From: Hyphomicrobium denitrificans ATCC 51888
GTDB lineage: Bacteria > Pseudomonadota > Alphaproteobacteria > Rhizobiales > Hyphomicrobiaceae
NCBI RefSeq assembly: GCF_000143145.1
Contig: NC_014313.1
Span: 1,984,001 to 2,048,000, forward strand
Reading direction: 5' to 3'
Length of the DNA stretch: 64,000 bases
Positions 24,839-33,565 of the stretch are shown here, piece by piece (position 1 is the first letter of the stretch; each line of letters begins with the position of its first letter). Under the pieces are notes generated by a model. The model did no database searches. It saw only the letters and a program-made list of their open reading frames with translations, and was not told where the DNA came from. Made by a program: the position numbers and the translations under genes.

Positions 24839-25408
24839 ATGACGAAGATCACCCTCACACTCGCCGCCGCACTGCTGGCCGGCACCACGTTGACCAGCGC
24901 CGCAAACGCCGGCGGTCTCCGCGTCGGCTTCGGCTTCCCGCTCGGTTCCTTCATCGCCCATTCGGCGCAGAACTCGATGGACGATGGCTACAGCCGCCGG
25001 CACGAGCGCCGCCGCCGCGTGTACGAGGCCGAGCGTGCTCCCGTGCGCAAAGCCAAGCCGGTCAGCAAAGTCGCAACCGCGAAGCCGGTCGCCAAGCCTG
25101 CTCCCAAGCAGGTCATCACGACCGCAAAGCTCGAAGACAAGCTCTCGAGCGATCCGGCCACCACGACGGAAATCGCCAAGACGAGCGACGTGACCACGGC
25201 ATCGACCACGCCGGCTTCAACGCCAGCTCCGGCCGCAACAACGAACACGACGACAGCCGAGACCGCGAAGCTCGAGAAAGTCGCGACGGTCGACAAGACG
25301 ACGACCGAGGCGAAATCGAACACGTCCGAGACGGCGCCTGCAAAGCAGATCTGCCGCCGCTACTCGGCAGCGATCGCCGGTCTGGTCGACGTTCCCTGCA
25401 ACGAATAA
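24839..25408 (+). CDS. Secreted Thr/Ala/Lys-rich protein
   Basis: 189 aa. A signal peptide (MTKITLTLAAALLAGTTLTSAANA) is followed by a short Gly/Phe part (GGLRVGFGFPLGSF), an Arg-rich stretch, a long Lys/Ala/Thr/Pro low-complexity linker (about 60-165) and a short terminal box ICRRYSAAIAGLVDVPCNE with two Cys. The layout is that of a flexible periplasmic or surface-tethered protein with a folded tip; function unknown. The SD is CAGGAGG, 7 nt before the ATG, and the upstream TGTTCC dyad is perfect. Confidence 0.75.
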   Translation: MTKITLTLAAALLAGTTLTSAANAGGLRVGFGFPLGSFIAHSAQNSMDDGYSRRHERRRRVYEAERAPVRKAKPVSKVATAKPVAKPAPKQVITTAKLEDKLSSDPATTTEIAKTSDVTTASTTPASTPAPAATTNTTTAETAKLEKVATVDKTTTEAKSNTSETAPAKQICRRYSAAIAGLVDVPCNE

Positions 25409-25413
25409 CGAAA

Positions 25414-25441
25414 CCGGAAGCGGCATCGCACCTGCTTCCGG
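25414..25441 (+). terminator. Hairpin after the secreted protein gene
   Basis: CCGGAAGC (25414-25421) pairs with GCTTCCGG (25434-25441) with a 12-nt loop, 6 bp beyond the stop codon. There is no T-run, so read-through to the permease gene is possible. Confidence 0.45.
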
Positions 25442-25505
25442 CTCGATTGGGACAAACAGAAACAGCCACGAATTCGGCCAACGCCCTCAAGGAGGAGGAC
25501 AGGTC

Positions 25506-26720
25506 ATGGAACTCGCAGCCAACATGCCAGCCGCCGCAAGCGCTCAGCGCACGGCTTCCAAGCGTCCACGCTCACGTCGCCGTCCGGTACCGATGGTGAT
25601 GAAGCTCGCCTACCGCAATCTCTTTCATGATCGCATGAGCTTCTTCGTGACAATCGTCGGCATCGTCTTTTCCGTGGTTCTGGTCGCCGTGCAGTCGGGC
25701 ATCTATCTCGGCTCGCAAAAGAAGATTTCGGCGATCATCGACGCAGCGCCCGCCGATCTTTGGGTGATCCCGCTGGGCACGAAGAGCTACGACGATCCGT
25801 CGTTCCTTTCGGGACGCGAGCGTCACATGGTTCTCTCGACGCCCGGCGTCGAAAGCTCGGAAGACATGGTCGTGTCCTTCTCGAGCTGGCGCAAGCCGCA
25901 GGGCGGCCGCAATACGATCCTTCTGATCGGCACCGCAGGCGATAGCCCGAAGGCGCTGCCGTGGAACATCGTGCAGGGCAGCCGCGCCGCACTCGAAGCG
26001 CCCGGCACCGTCGCCATCGATCAGAGCTATTTCAATGATCTCGGCGTCAACGGTCTCGGCCAGCACGCGGAAATCAACGGCGCGTCCGTCGAGCTTGTCG
26101 CGATCACGAAGCGCATCCGCTCGTTCACGACGCTGCCCTTCGTCTTCACCTCGATCGAGGAAGCGCGCCGGCTCTCGGGCGCCGAGCAGGACCAGGCCTC
26201 CTACCAGCGCGTCATGCTGACGGCGGACGCCGATATCGAAGCGGTGCGCTCCGCCATCGAGCAGCGTCTTCCCGATACGGAAGTTCTGACCCAGGATGAA
26301 TTCCGCAAGCGCAGCCAGAATTACTGGCTGTTCCAGACCGGCGCCGGTGCGGCGTTGATCGCAGGCGCTCTCCTCGGCCTGATCGTTGGTATAGTGATCG
26401 TCGCTCAAACGCTTTATTCGAGCACGAAGGACCACATCAACGAATTCGCAACGCTGCGTGCACTTGGCGCCGGTGCGGGCTACATTGTAAAGGTGATCCT
26501 GATGCAGGCCGTGTTGTCGGGGCTGATCGGATATGCGCTCGGCATGATCCTGGCGTTGGCGGCGATCCGCGGTGCTCAGGACACCAAGTTGACGATCATC
26601 ATGACGCCGGAACTGGCTGGCGGATTGTTCGCCGTCACCGTCGGAATGTGCATATTCGCTGCGATCAGCGCCATCATCAAAGTCGTCCGGATCGACCCGG
26701 CCGTCGTCTTCAGCCGCTAA
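25506..26720 (+). CDS. ABC exporter permease, DevC/FtsX type
   Basis: 404 aa. A basic cytoplasmic N-terminus is followed by a first transmembrane helix (about 45-65), a periplasmic MacB-like core domain, and a C-terminal FtsX block with three helices (about 275-300, 325-350, 370-395). The 4-TM layout with a large periplasmic insert matches the MacB/DevC group that works with an HlyD-type adaptor. The AAGGAGGAGG ribosome binding site is strong, and its ATPase gene follows 15 bp later. The substrate is unknown; DevBCA exports glycolipids in cyanobacteria. Confidence 0.92.
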   Translation: MELAANMPAAASAQRTASKRPRSRRRPVPMVMKLAYRNLFHDRMSFFVTIVGIVFSVVLVAVQSGIYLGSQKKISAIIDAAPADLWVIPLGTKSYDDPSFLSGRERHMVLSTPGVESSEDMVVSFSSWRKPQGGRNTILLIGTAGDSPKALPWNIVQGSRAALEAPGTVAIDQSYFNDLGVNGLGQHAEINGASVELVAITKRIRSFTTLPFVFTSIEEARRLSGAEQDQASYQRVMLTADADIEAVRSAIEQRLPDTEVLTQDEFRKRSQNYWLFQTGAGAALIAGALLGLIVGIVIVAQTLYSSTKDHINEFATLRALGAGAGYIVKVILMQAVLSGLIGYALGMILALAAIRGAQDTKLTIIMTPELAGGLFAVTVGMCIFAAISAIIKVVRIDPAVVFSR

Positions 26721-26735
26721 GCCCGGAGAGCAACA

Positions 26736-27476
26736 ATGTCCACGCCAATGAACAGCAAGGTCATTCTGGAAGCCCAGGGCATCGTGAAAGTGCTCGGCAC
26801 GCCTCCGAACGAAGTCAAGGTTCTGAAGGGCATCGACCTTCAGCTCCACACCGGCGAACTCACTCTGCTGATGGGTCCTTCGGGTTCGGGCAAGACGACG
26901 CTTCTGTCGATCCTCGGCTGCATCCTGTCGCCGACGCAAGGCAAGCTCGAAGTCGCCGGTTTCCAGACACATAATATGAACACGGAAGAACTGGCGAACC
27001 TGCGCCGCAAGCACGTCGGCTTCGTGTTCCAGTCTTACAACCTCGTGCCGACACTGACGGCGGTCGAGAATGTGATGCTGGCGCTGGACCTCCGAGATCT
27101 CAAGGGTCCGGACGCCTACGATCAGGCTGCAGAGGCTTTGGAAGCGGTTGGCCTCGGCCATCGCATCAACGCCATGCCGTCGAAAATGTCGGGCGGCGAG
27201 AAGCAGCGCGTTTCAATCGCCCGCGCGCTTGCCGGTTCGCCCTCGGTCATTCTCGCCGACGAGCCGACGGCGGCGCTCGATGCCAAGAACGGCATGGCCG
27301 TCATGGAGCTATTGGCGAAAGTTGCACAGGACACCCGTCGCGCGGTGCTTGCCGTCACCCACGATCATCGGACGCTGCAATATGCAGACCGCATCATAAC
27401 GATCGACGATGGTCGCATCGCGGGCTCGGAGCGACCGAAGCTCTCGGGCAAGGAAGTGCAAGTCCCAGCGCATTGA
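26736..27476 (+). CDS. ABC exporter ATPase, DevA/LolD type
   Basis: 246 aa. Walker A GPSGSGKTT (about residue 49), Q-loop FVFQSYNLVPTLTAVENV, signature MSGGEKQRVS, Walker B VILADEPTAALD, and the H-loop AVTHDHRT are all intact. The closest subfamily is MacB/LolD/DevA. It is co-transcribed with the permease, and the adaptor at 21702 is the likely third component. A GC hairpin follows at 27509. Confidence 0.95.
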   Translation: MSTPMNSKVILEAQGIVKVLGTPPNEVKVLKGIDLQLHTGELTLLMGPSGSGKTTLLSILGCILSPTQGKLEVAGFQTHNMNTEELANLRRKHVGFVFQSYNLVPTLTAVENVMLALDLRDLKGPDAYDQAAEALEAVGLGHRINAMPSKMSGGEKQRVSIARALAGSPSVILADEPTAALDAKNGMAVMELLAKVAQDTRRAVLAVTHDHRTLQYADRIITIDDGRIAGSERPKLSGKEVQVPAH

Positions 27477-27508
27477 AAATACTTTTACTTCCGCAGCTTA
27501 CGCAATCT

Positions 27509-27535
27509 GGCGGGAGCGTTTTCGACGTTCCCGCC
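27509..27535 (+). terminator. Hairpin after the ABC ATPase gene
   Basis: GGCGGGAGCGT (27509-27519) pairs with ACGTTCCCGCC (27525-27535) with one G-U and a 5-nt loop, 32 bp beyond the stop. No T-run follows. Confidence 0.55.
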
Positions 27536-27649
27536 CCGGTCCAATCGCCGCGCATGTATGCCGCCCCGCCATCTGGACCGGCAAACGCATTTGTGTAGGA
27601 TGCGCGCCAGCCCAACACCCATCAGAAATAATTCAAGGAATTTGAACCC

Positions 27650-28501
27650 ATGGCGGGGTCACAGGCGAACACGTCCGCAGCCGCTGGCCAATTGATGGCA
27701 GGTAAACGCGGTTTGGTCATGGGCGTCGCCAATAACCGGTCGATTGCTTGGGGCATCGCCAAGGCCTGCGCATCGCAAGGCGCCGAGATCGCACTGACGT
27801 ATCAGGGCGACGCGTTGAAGAAGCGGGTCGAGCCACTCGCGGCCGACCTCGGCACGAAGCTGGTGCTGCCGTGCGACGTGACCGACGCATCGTCGATCGA
27901 CGCCGTCTTCGAGACGTTGAAAAAGGAATGGGGCGAGCTCGACTTTCTCGTTCACGCCATTGCTTTCTCCGACAAGAACGAGCTCGACGGGCGCTACGTC
28001 GACACCACGGAAAAGAACTTCACGCAGAGCATGCTGATCTCATGCTTCTCGTTCACCGCGCTCGCCCAGCGCGCCGAGAAATTGATGCCGAACGGCGGAT
28101 CGCTGCTGACGCTCACCTATTACGGCGCCGAAAAAGTCATGCCGCATTATAACGTCATGGGCGTCGCGAAGGCAGCGCTGGAAGCGAGCGTGCGCTATCT
28201 CGCGGCCGACCTCGGACGCAACAATATTCGCGTCAACGCAATCTCGGCCGGACCGATCAAGACGCTGGCCGCGGCCGGCATCGCCGACTTCCGCTACATC
28301 CTGCGCTGGAACGAATATAACTCGGCGCTCCGCCGCAACGTCTCGATCGAGGATGTGGGAGGCGCGGGCCTCTATCTCCTTTCCGACATGTCGCGCGGCG
28401 TGACGGGCGAAGTGCATCATGTCGACAGCGGCTATCACATCCAGGGCATGAAGAACGAGGACGCTCCCGACATCTCGGTCGTGAAGAGCGACGAGACTTG
28501 A
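27650..28501 (+). CDS. fabI: Enoyl-ACP reductase (NADH)
   Basis: 283 aa. NAD-binding motif GVANNRSIAWGIAKA replaces the usual TGxxxGxG as in FabI. Catalytic Tyr and Lys are in YNVMGVAKAALEASVRYLA. SAGPIKTLAAAGI and the C-terminal GVTGEVHHVDSGYHI are family signatures. It performs the last reduction in each round of fatty acid elongation. The N-terminus has about 17 residues more than E. coli FabI, so MAGKRGLVMG is an alternative start. The stop overlaps the phosphatase start by 4 bp. Confidence 0.96.
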   Translation: MAGSQANTSAAAGQLMAGKRGLVMGVANNRSIAWGIAKACASQGAEIALTYQGDALKKRVEPLAADLGTKLVLPCDVTDASSIDAVFETLKKEWGELDFLVHAIAFSDKNELDGRYVDTTEKNFTQSMLISCFSFTALAQRAEKLMPNGGSLLTLTYYGAEKVMPHYNVMGVAKAALEASVRYLAADLGRNNIRVNAISAGPIKTLAAAGIADFRYILRWNEYNSALRRNVSIEDVGGAGLYLLSDMSRGVTGEVHHVDSGYHIQGMKNEDAPDISVVKSDET

Positions 28502-29112
28502 GCGACCGCGTTGCGACGGCACGTTTAAGGCCGGGGCTGACGCTCTATCTCATCCGACACGGCCAGACCGACTGGAACCGGGATGCGCGCTATCAAGGCC
28601 AGCGCGACATTCCGTTGAACGACATCGGCCGGGCACAGGCACGGCGTCAGGGCGACGCCTTGAAAGCGCGGCTCCCTGGCATCGCTGACGCAGATTTCGT
28701 TTCGAGCCCGCTTGGACGTGCCATCGAGACGATGCAGCTCATGCGCGCGGCTCTCGGCCTCGACATCGATGGGTACCGCACCGACGCGACCATCCGTGAG
28801 CTGAGCTACGGCCACTGGGAGGGCGAATTGGCCTCCGAGCTTTCCGCGAAAGACCCCGATGGCGTTGCGGCCAAAGCGTCAGACCCTTTCGGCTGGCAAC
28901 CGACGGGCGGCGAGAGCTACGCGGAATTGCAGGCGCGCATTGCAATCTGGATCGAAGGTCTCGAACGCGACACGGTTGCCGTCACGCACGGCGGCGTCAG
29001 CCGCGTCGCGCGCGGGGCAGTCCTCGGCACCGATCCCGGCCTCGTGCCATTTCTCGATGTGCCGCAGGACAAAATCCTGGTTCTGCGCGACGGCGTCATG
29101 GACTGGCTTTAG
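28498..29112 (+). CDS. Histidine phosphatase family protein
   Basis: 204 aa. Phosphoglycerate-mutase-like fold with LIRHGQTDWN (phospho-His about residue 21) and the second His in VAVTHGGVSR (about 162). Substrate unknown; the family includes acid sugar and alpha-ribazole phosphatases. It begins at TTG 28498, overlapping the fabI stop (TTGA), and is translationally coupled to fabI. A hairpin follows the gene. Confidence 0.85.
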   Translation: MSDRVATARLRPGLTLYLIRHGQTDWNRDARYQGQRDIPLNDIGRAQARRQGDALKARLPGIADADFVSSPLGRAIETMQLMRAALGLDIDGYRTDATIRELSYGHWEGELASELSAKDPDGVAAKASDPFGWQPTGGESYAELQARIAIWIEGLERDTVAVTHGGVSRVARGAVLGTDPGLVPFLDVPQDKILVLRDGVMDWL

Positions 29113-29128
29113 TCCGCTTGAAACGCAA

Positions 29129-29158
29129 AAGAGCCGGAGAAGCGGCTCTCCGGCTCTT
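29129..29158 (+). terminator. Hairpin after the phosphatase gene
   Basis: AAGAGCCGGAGA (29129-29140) and TCTCCGGCTCTT (29147-29158) form a perfect 12-bp stem with a 6-nt loop, 16 bp beyond the stop. A T-run is lacking. Confidence 0.65.
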
Positions 29159-29587
29159 CGGCATCCGTTGACGGATGCATGCTGAAAGACCCCTCGACCA
29201 CGGATGCTCGAGTCCGGGAGGAACGGTCTTTTAAACGCGCTACGAGAGTGCGTTTCGCGACGTCCGAAACGTCCGATCTTTCGATGCGACGCGGGCTGCA
29301 GTCAGGCAGCGATCGCGTGCTCGGCCGGGTTGCAGATCAAAGCGAATACAAAGCTACGGCTGCCGCCAGCCCCTCTCGCACCTGGCGAAAAAGGGTGGCG
29401 AACGCGCACTGTGGCGGAGTTAATCTGCGTCGCGGAGACTTGTCACGCGCTTTACCGGTGATGCGGGCTTGCCGCCTTTCGCCGCCGCTCCTAAGAAAGA
29501 TTGTGACGCAACCCGGCAACACAATTGTTGCAGTGCCATCGCTGTCGATGCGCGGCCGGGCTCACCATTCGAGCGAACGATCAGGCG
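29159..29587. other. Gap upstream of aroC
   Basis: It probably holds the aroC promoter and leader. A hairpin AAACGCGCT/AGTGCGTTT lies at 29233-29255 (one mismatch, 5-nt loop). Open frames here are irregular. No leader peptide rich in aromatic residues is seen, so classical attenuation by translation is not supported. Confidence 0.45.
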
Positions 29588-30676
29588 ATGTCTCACAACA
29601 CCTTCGGCCACCTCTTTCGCGTAACGACGTGGGGCGAAAGCCACGGCCCCGCCATCGGCGCGGTCGTCGACGGCTGCCCGCCCGGCGTCGCGCTCGACGA
29701 GGCTGACATCCAGGTTCATCTCGACCGCAGGCGGCCGGGGCAGTCGCGCTTCACGACGCAGCGCCAGGAAGCCGACGCGGTGAAAATCCTGTCGGGCGTG
29801 TTCAACGATACCTCGGGTCGGCAGGTCACCACCGGCACGCCGATCGCACTCGAAATCCAGAACACGGATCAGCGCTCCAAGGACTACGGCGACATCAAAG
29901 ACAAGTACCGTCCGGGGCACGCCGACTTCACCTATGATGCGAAGTACGGCATCCGCGATTATCGCGGCGGCGGGCGCTCGTCGGCGCGTGAGACGGCATC
30001 GCGCGTTGCGGCTGGTGCGGTTGCGCGCAAGGTTCTCGGCGGCGTGACGATCCGCAGCGCGCTCGTTCAGATCGGTCCGCACAAGGTCGATCGCGCGACC
30101 TGGAACTGGGACGAGATCGCGAACAATCCGTTCTTCTCTCCGGACCGGAAAGCCGTGGAGACTTGGACCGAGTATCTCGACAAGGTGCGCAAGGCCGGTT
30201 CGTCCGTCGGCGCGATCATCGAAGTCGTGGCGGAAGGCGTGCCGGCAGGCTGGGGCGCACCGCTCTACGGCAAACTCGATCAGGATCTCGCCAGCGCGAT
30301 GATGTCGATCAACGCTGTCAAGGGCGTCGAGATCGGCGCGGGCATGTCGGCCGCCGAACTGACCGGCGAAGAGAACGCCGACGAAATCCGCATCGGCAAC
30401 GACGGCAAGCCGATCTTCTTGTCGAACCATGCGGGCGGCATTCTTGGCGGCATCTCGACGGGGCAGCCGATCGTCTGCCGCTTCGCCGTCAAGCCGACAT
30501 CGTCGATCCTGGCGCCGCGCAAGACCATCGACAAGCAAGGCCACGACACCGAGATCATCACAAAAGGCCGTCATGATCCGTGCGTCGGCATTCGCGCCGT
30601 TCCCGTCGGCGAAGCGATGATGGCGATCGTGCTCGCCGATCACTTCCTGCGCCATCGCGGGCAGACGGGCCGTTAG
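29588..30676 (+). CDS. aroC: Chorismate synthase
   Basis: 362 aa from ATG 29588 ([20 protein letters not shown], the AroC signature 1). [19 protein letters not shown] and the C-terminal [15 protein letters not shown] signatures are intact. It converts EPSP to chorismate with reduced FMN, the last step of the shikimate pathway. Monocistronic here; the next genes are on the other strand. Confidence 0.97.
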   Translation: MSHNTFGHLFRVTTWGESHGPAIGAVVDGCPPGVALDEADIQVHLDRRRPGQSRFTTQRQEADAVKILSGVFNDTSGRQVTTGTPIALEIQNTDQRSKDYGDIKDKYRPGHADFTYDAKYGIRDYRGGGRSSARETASRVAAGAVARKVLGGVTIRSALVQIGPHKVDRATWNWDEIANNPFFSPDRKAVETWTEYLDKVRKAGSSVGAIIEVVAEGVPAGWGAPLYGKLDQDLASAMMSINAVKGVEIGAGMSAAELTGEENADEIRIGNDGKPIFLSNHAGGILGGISTGQPIVCRFAVKPTSSILAPRKTIDKQGHDTEIITKGRHDPCVGIRAVPVGEAMMAIVLADHFLRHRGQTGR

Positions 30677-31044
30677 CGCTTTTTCGGTTTTTGCTGAGCC
30701 ACGGATAGAGGCGGGATTTTCGCCTGTTGAATTTTTGTCGAATGAAACGCAACGCGGAGTCGCTTGAGCGCTAACGCGTTACATCGAAGACGACCGGGCA
30801 TCCCGCTGCATCACGCATGATCGTCTACCCCCACCCCTAACCCCTCCCCGCAAGGGGGAGGGGAAAAGTGGAGGTTAACGCTGGTGCTTACTCGCAAGGT
30901 GAGGGGAATGGCGCTTCTGTTTTCCTGCTTGCGAAGTGGGCGGACCGCTCGGCGGTGATGAGGACTGCCTCGCACATATGGCTGCCCCTCACCCTGTCCG
31001 TCTCCCCGTCAAGAACGGCGAGCGGGCATCGCATCGTGCCTTGC
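30677..31044. other. Gap with REP-like repeats
   Basis: This gap contains an inverted repeat of C/G tracts (30841-30863) and, around 30988-31015, a second part with CCCCTCACCCTGTCC and CTCCCCG. It resembles the paired C-rich intergenic elements common in alphaproteobacteria, partly degraded. It also separates the convergent aroC and methyltransferase genes. No gene is seen. Confidence 0.55.
30841..30863. repeat. REP-like palindrome
   Basis: CCCCTCCCC (30841-30849), loop GCAAG, GGGGAGGGG (30855-30863): a perfect 9-bp stem. The arrangement of C-tract, GCAAG and G-tract resembles small intergenic palindromes repeated in related genomes. Only one good copy is in this window. Confidence 0.6.
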
Positions 31045-32274
31045 CTAGCGCCGGAAGACGGCGACGACTTCGACGTGTGCGGAATAAACGAACTGGTCGA
31101 TCGGCGTTACGGATTCGATTTTGTAGCCGCCATCAACGAGATGCCGCGCATCGCGCGCCAAAGTCGCCGGATTGCATGAGGCCGCAACGACGGTTTTGAC
31201 CTTTGACCTTGCAAGCCGCTGCGCCTGCGCTTCTGCTCCTGCGCGCGGCGGATCGAAAACGATGGCATCGTGCTCGTTGAGTTCCAACGGCGACAACGGC
31301 TCGCGAAAGAGATCGCGCACGCGCGCGGTGATCGGCTTCAAGCCCGTCGCTTTTTTTGCCGCCGCGTTGAGCGCCGCGATGGCCGGCTGGTTGCCATCGA
31401 AGGCCAGAACTTTCGCGCGGGCTGCGAGCGGAAACGTGAAAGCACCCACGCCGCAGAATAAATCCGCGACGGATTTCACTTTGCCGACGGCGGCGAGAAT
31501 TCTTCGCACCATCTCGGTCTCGGCTTCGGCGACGGCCTGCACGAAACATCCGGGCGATAGAACCACGTCGGCGGTGGCGAATGTGAGGAACGGCGGCAAC
31601 GTCTCGACGACGATATCATTGCCGATGGCGAGCCGCGCGAGTTGCAGAGCGCTGGCTTCCGACGCCAGCCGGCTGCGAACATCGGGCGTCAGCTTACGCT
31701 CGATCCCATCGAGCAGCACGTCGAGACCGGACTTCGTGGCTGTTACGGTCAGACGCGCGCCGAGCTTCGATATCAGCGGTGCGATCAAAGTTTTGAGTGC
31801 CGGAATCGCGGCGACGATCTTCGGATCGAGAACGGGGCACTCCGCGATCGCGACCAGCGCATGCGACTGGGCTTCATGGAATCCGATCGCGACGCCGTTG
31901 TCGCTGCGTTCGGCCGACAGGACCGCACGGCGTCGCTTCCCGCCCGGCTCGACGAGATCGCCGACAGTCACATCGAGCCCGCGCGCCGCGAACGCGGAGA
32001 CGACGAGATCGCGCTTCCAGGCACGATAAACGTTAGACGACATGTGCTGCACGACGCAGCCGCCGCAGGTTCCGAAATGGCGGCAAACCGGCGCGATACG
32101 GTCCGGGCTTGGCTGCAGGATGCGGAGCAAGCGTCCGCGCGCGCCATCGACATCGGCGATCACACGCTCACCTGCCAGCGCGAACGGCACGAACACAGGT
32201 GCGCCCGTGGTCTCGGCAACGCCGTCGCCCTGCGCGCCAAGACGTGTGATCCGTAGCTCGCACTCGTCAGACAT
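31045..32274 (-). CDS. RlmD/TrmA-family uracil-5 RNA methyltransferase
   Basis: 409 aa. The N-terminal TRAM-like domain is followed by an iron-sulfur motif (CRHFGTCGGCVVQHM, with the fourth Cys near residue 141). The SAM-binding region VADLFCGVGAFTFPLA and the catalytic Cys in AASCNPATLARD (about residue 370) are intact. The reaction is m5U formation in rRNA (RlmD/RlmC) or tRNA; which is not decided. Its start overlaps the end of tlyA by 8 bp. Confidence 0.9.
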   Translation of the reverse strand: MSDECELRITRLGAQGDGVAETTGAPVFVPFALAGERVIADVDGARGRLLRILQPSPDRIAPVCRHFGTCGGCVVQHMSSNVYRAWKRDLVVSAFAARGLDVTVGDLVEPGGKRRRAVLSAERSDNGVAIGFHEAQSHALVAIAECPVLDPKIVAAIPALKTLIAPLISKLGARLTVTATKSGLDVLLDGIERKLTPDVRSRLASEASALQLARLAIGNDIVVETLPPFLTFATADVVLSPGCFVQAVAEAETEMVRRILAAVGKVKSVADLFCGVGAFTFPLAARAKVLAFDGNQPAIAALNAAAKKATGLKPITARVRDLFREPLSPLELNEHDAIVFDPPRAGAEAQAQRLARSKVKTVVAASCNPATLARDARHLVDGGYKIESVTPIDQFVYSAHVEVVAVFRR

Positions 32275-32998
32275 CGCGGCGCGCTCCGATCAGAAATTCG
32301 ATGTTGCCGGAACCGCCGGAGATCGGAGATTCCATCTCGCCGATGACGCGCCATCCGGGCTGTTGCTGAAGCCAGGCGCGAACGGAATCGACAGCGTCAC
32401 GACGCGCCGCTTCATCGCGAACGATGCCGCCGCTGCCAACGCGCTCGCGCCCGACCTCGAACTGCGGCTTGACCAGCACAACGAGCCACGCACCGGAGGC
32501 TGCGAGCGGCAAGACGTGGCCCAAAACTTTTGTAACGGAAATAAAGCTGACGTCGATCACGACGGCTCCAACGGGAGCCGGAACATGCTCGCGTGTTAGG
32601 GTGCGTGCGTCGCAGTTCTCGAGCGACACGACGCGCGCGTCGGATTTCACATCGTCATGCAACTGCGCGCTGCCAACGTCGACGGCGAAAACTTGCGCCG
32701 CGCCGCGTTCGAGCAAAACCTGCGTGAAACCTCCCGTCGATGCGCCGACATCGAGCGCAACAACGCCCGTCACATCGAACCCGAACTGATCGAGAGCGGC
32801 CGCGAGCTTTTCGGCTCCGCGCGATACGTAGCCGGGAGCGTCCTTCGAGACTTCGACAAGCTTCGGCTCCGCAACGTCCATCGCGGGCTTGCGACACGGC
32901 TCACCCGCAACGCTGACGAAGCCGCGCCGGATCAGATCTTGCGCGCGCGCACGCGACGGCGCCAGTCCGCGCGCTACGAGTGCCAAATCAAGCCGCAT
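32267..32998 (-). CDS. tlyA: TlyA family rRNA 2'-O-methyltransferase
   Basis: 243 aa from ATG 32998 (MRLDLALVARGL). The N-terminal S4 RNA-binding domain (about 1-65) precedes an FtsJ-type methyltransferase domain with the SAM motif VALDVGASTGGFTQVLLERGA. VIDVSFISVTKVLGHVL, KPQFEVGRERVGSGGIVRD and a GNIEFLIG ending are characteristic. Often called hemolysin A; TlyA methylates 16S and 23S rRNA. It is followed by the overlapping RlmD-like gene. dxs upstream is on the same strand, but a DUF4399 gene on the opposite strand separates them. Confidence 0.93.
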   Translation of the reverse strand: MRLDLALVARGLAPSRARAQDLIRRGFVSVAGEPCRKPAMDVAEPKLVEVSKDAPGYVSRGAEKLAAALDQFGFDVTGVVALDVGASTGGFTQVLLERGAAQVFAVDVGSAQLHDDVKSDARVVSLENCDARTLTREHVPAPVGAVVIDVSFISVTKVLGHVLPLAASGAWLVVLVKPQFEVGRERVGSGGIVRDEAARRDAVDSVRAWLQQQPGWRVIGEMESPISGGSGNIEFLIGARRDV

Positions 32999-33076
32999 AT
33001 ATTTGCCGATTTTTGCATCATTGATTATAGCTGGATTGCTTCCCACTTAGCCGTATCTGAAATTGGAGGGAAACTC

Positions 33077-33499
33077 ATGAGACTCGCATTTGCCAGCGCA
33101 TTTCTTGCATTGGCATTTCCTATAAGTGCTTTGGCGGATGGCGAACGCACGCCTGCACCCGCGGGCGCCAAGGTGTTTATCATCGAACCGGCCGATGGCG
33201 CGACCGTTACCAGTCCCGTCACGGTGAAATTCGGCGCCGAAGGCGTCGAGATCGCACCGGCCGGCACCGACAATCCGAACAGCGGTCATCATCATCTGCT
33301 CATCGATTCCGCCATTCCGGATTTGAATTCCGCGATCCCCAAGGACGAGCATCACGTCCATTACGGCAAGGGACAGACGGAAGCGACCGTCGAGCTTAAG
33401 CCCGGCAAGCATACGCTGCAGCTTCTGCTCGGCGATAAAAACCACATCCCGACCGATCCGCCGGTCGAGTCGCCGGTCGTCACCATCACGGTGCAGTAA
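33077..33499 (+). CDS. DUF4399 periplasmic protein
   Basis: 140 aa with a signal peptide ending ALA near residue 20. A single DUF4399 domain follows, with FIIEPADGATVTSPVTVKFGAEGVEIAPAG, HHHLLID and PKDEHHVHYGKGQTEATVEL, and an Ig-like beta layout. The His clusters could bind metal. The RBS is GGAGGG, and a strong terminator follows at 33507. It is inserted against the strand direction between dxs and tlyA, which are usually neighbours in this order of bacteria. Confidence 0.88.
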   Translation: MRLAFASAFLALAFPISALADGERTPAPAGAKVFIIEPADGATVTSPVTVKFGAEGVEIAPAGTDNPNSGHHHLLIDSAIPDLNSAIPKDEHHVHYGKGQTEATVELKPGKHTLQLLLGDKNHIPTDPPVESPVVTITVQ

Positions 33500-33506
33500 T
33501 TTCCAG

Positions 33507-33545
33507 CGAAGCCCGGTTCTGCCGGGCTTCGTCCATGCCTTTTTA
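33507..33545 (+). terminator. Intrinsic terminator after the DUF4399 gene
   Basis: CGAAGCCCGG (33507-33516), loop TTCTG, CCGGGCTTCG (33522-33531): a perfect 10-bp stem, then TCCATGCC and TTTTTA. It may also serve the convergent dxs transcript weakly. Confidence 0.8.
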
Positions 33546-33565
33546 TGCCTCGAAAAAGAATTGCG

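Noticed and set aside
29233..29255. Leader-peptide attenuator for aroC
   Set aside because: The hairpin is real, but no short frame rich in aromatic codons precedes it.
29179..29706. Open frame upstream of and into aroC
   Set aside because: Overlaps the aroC start in a different frame and has a Ser/Arg-rich random composition.
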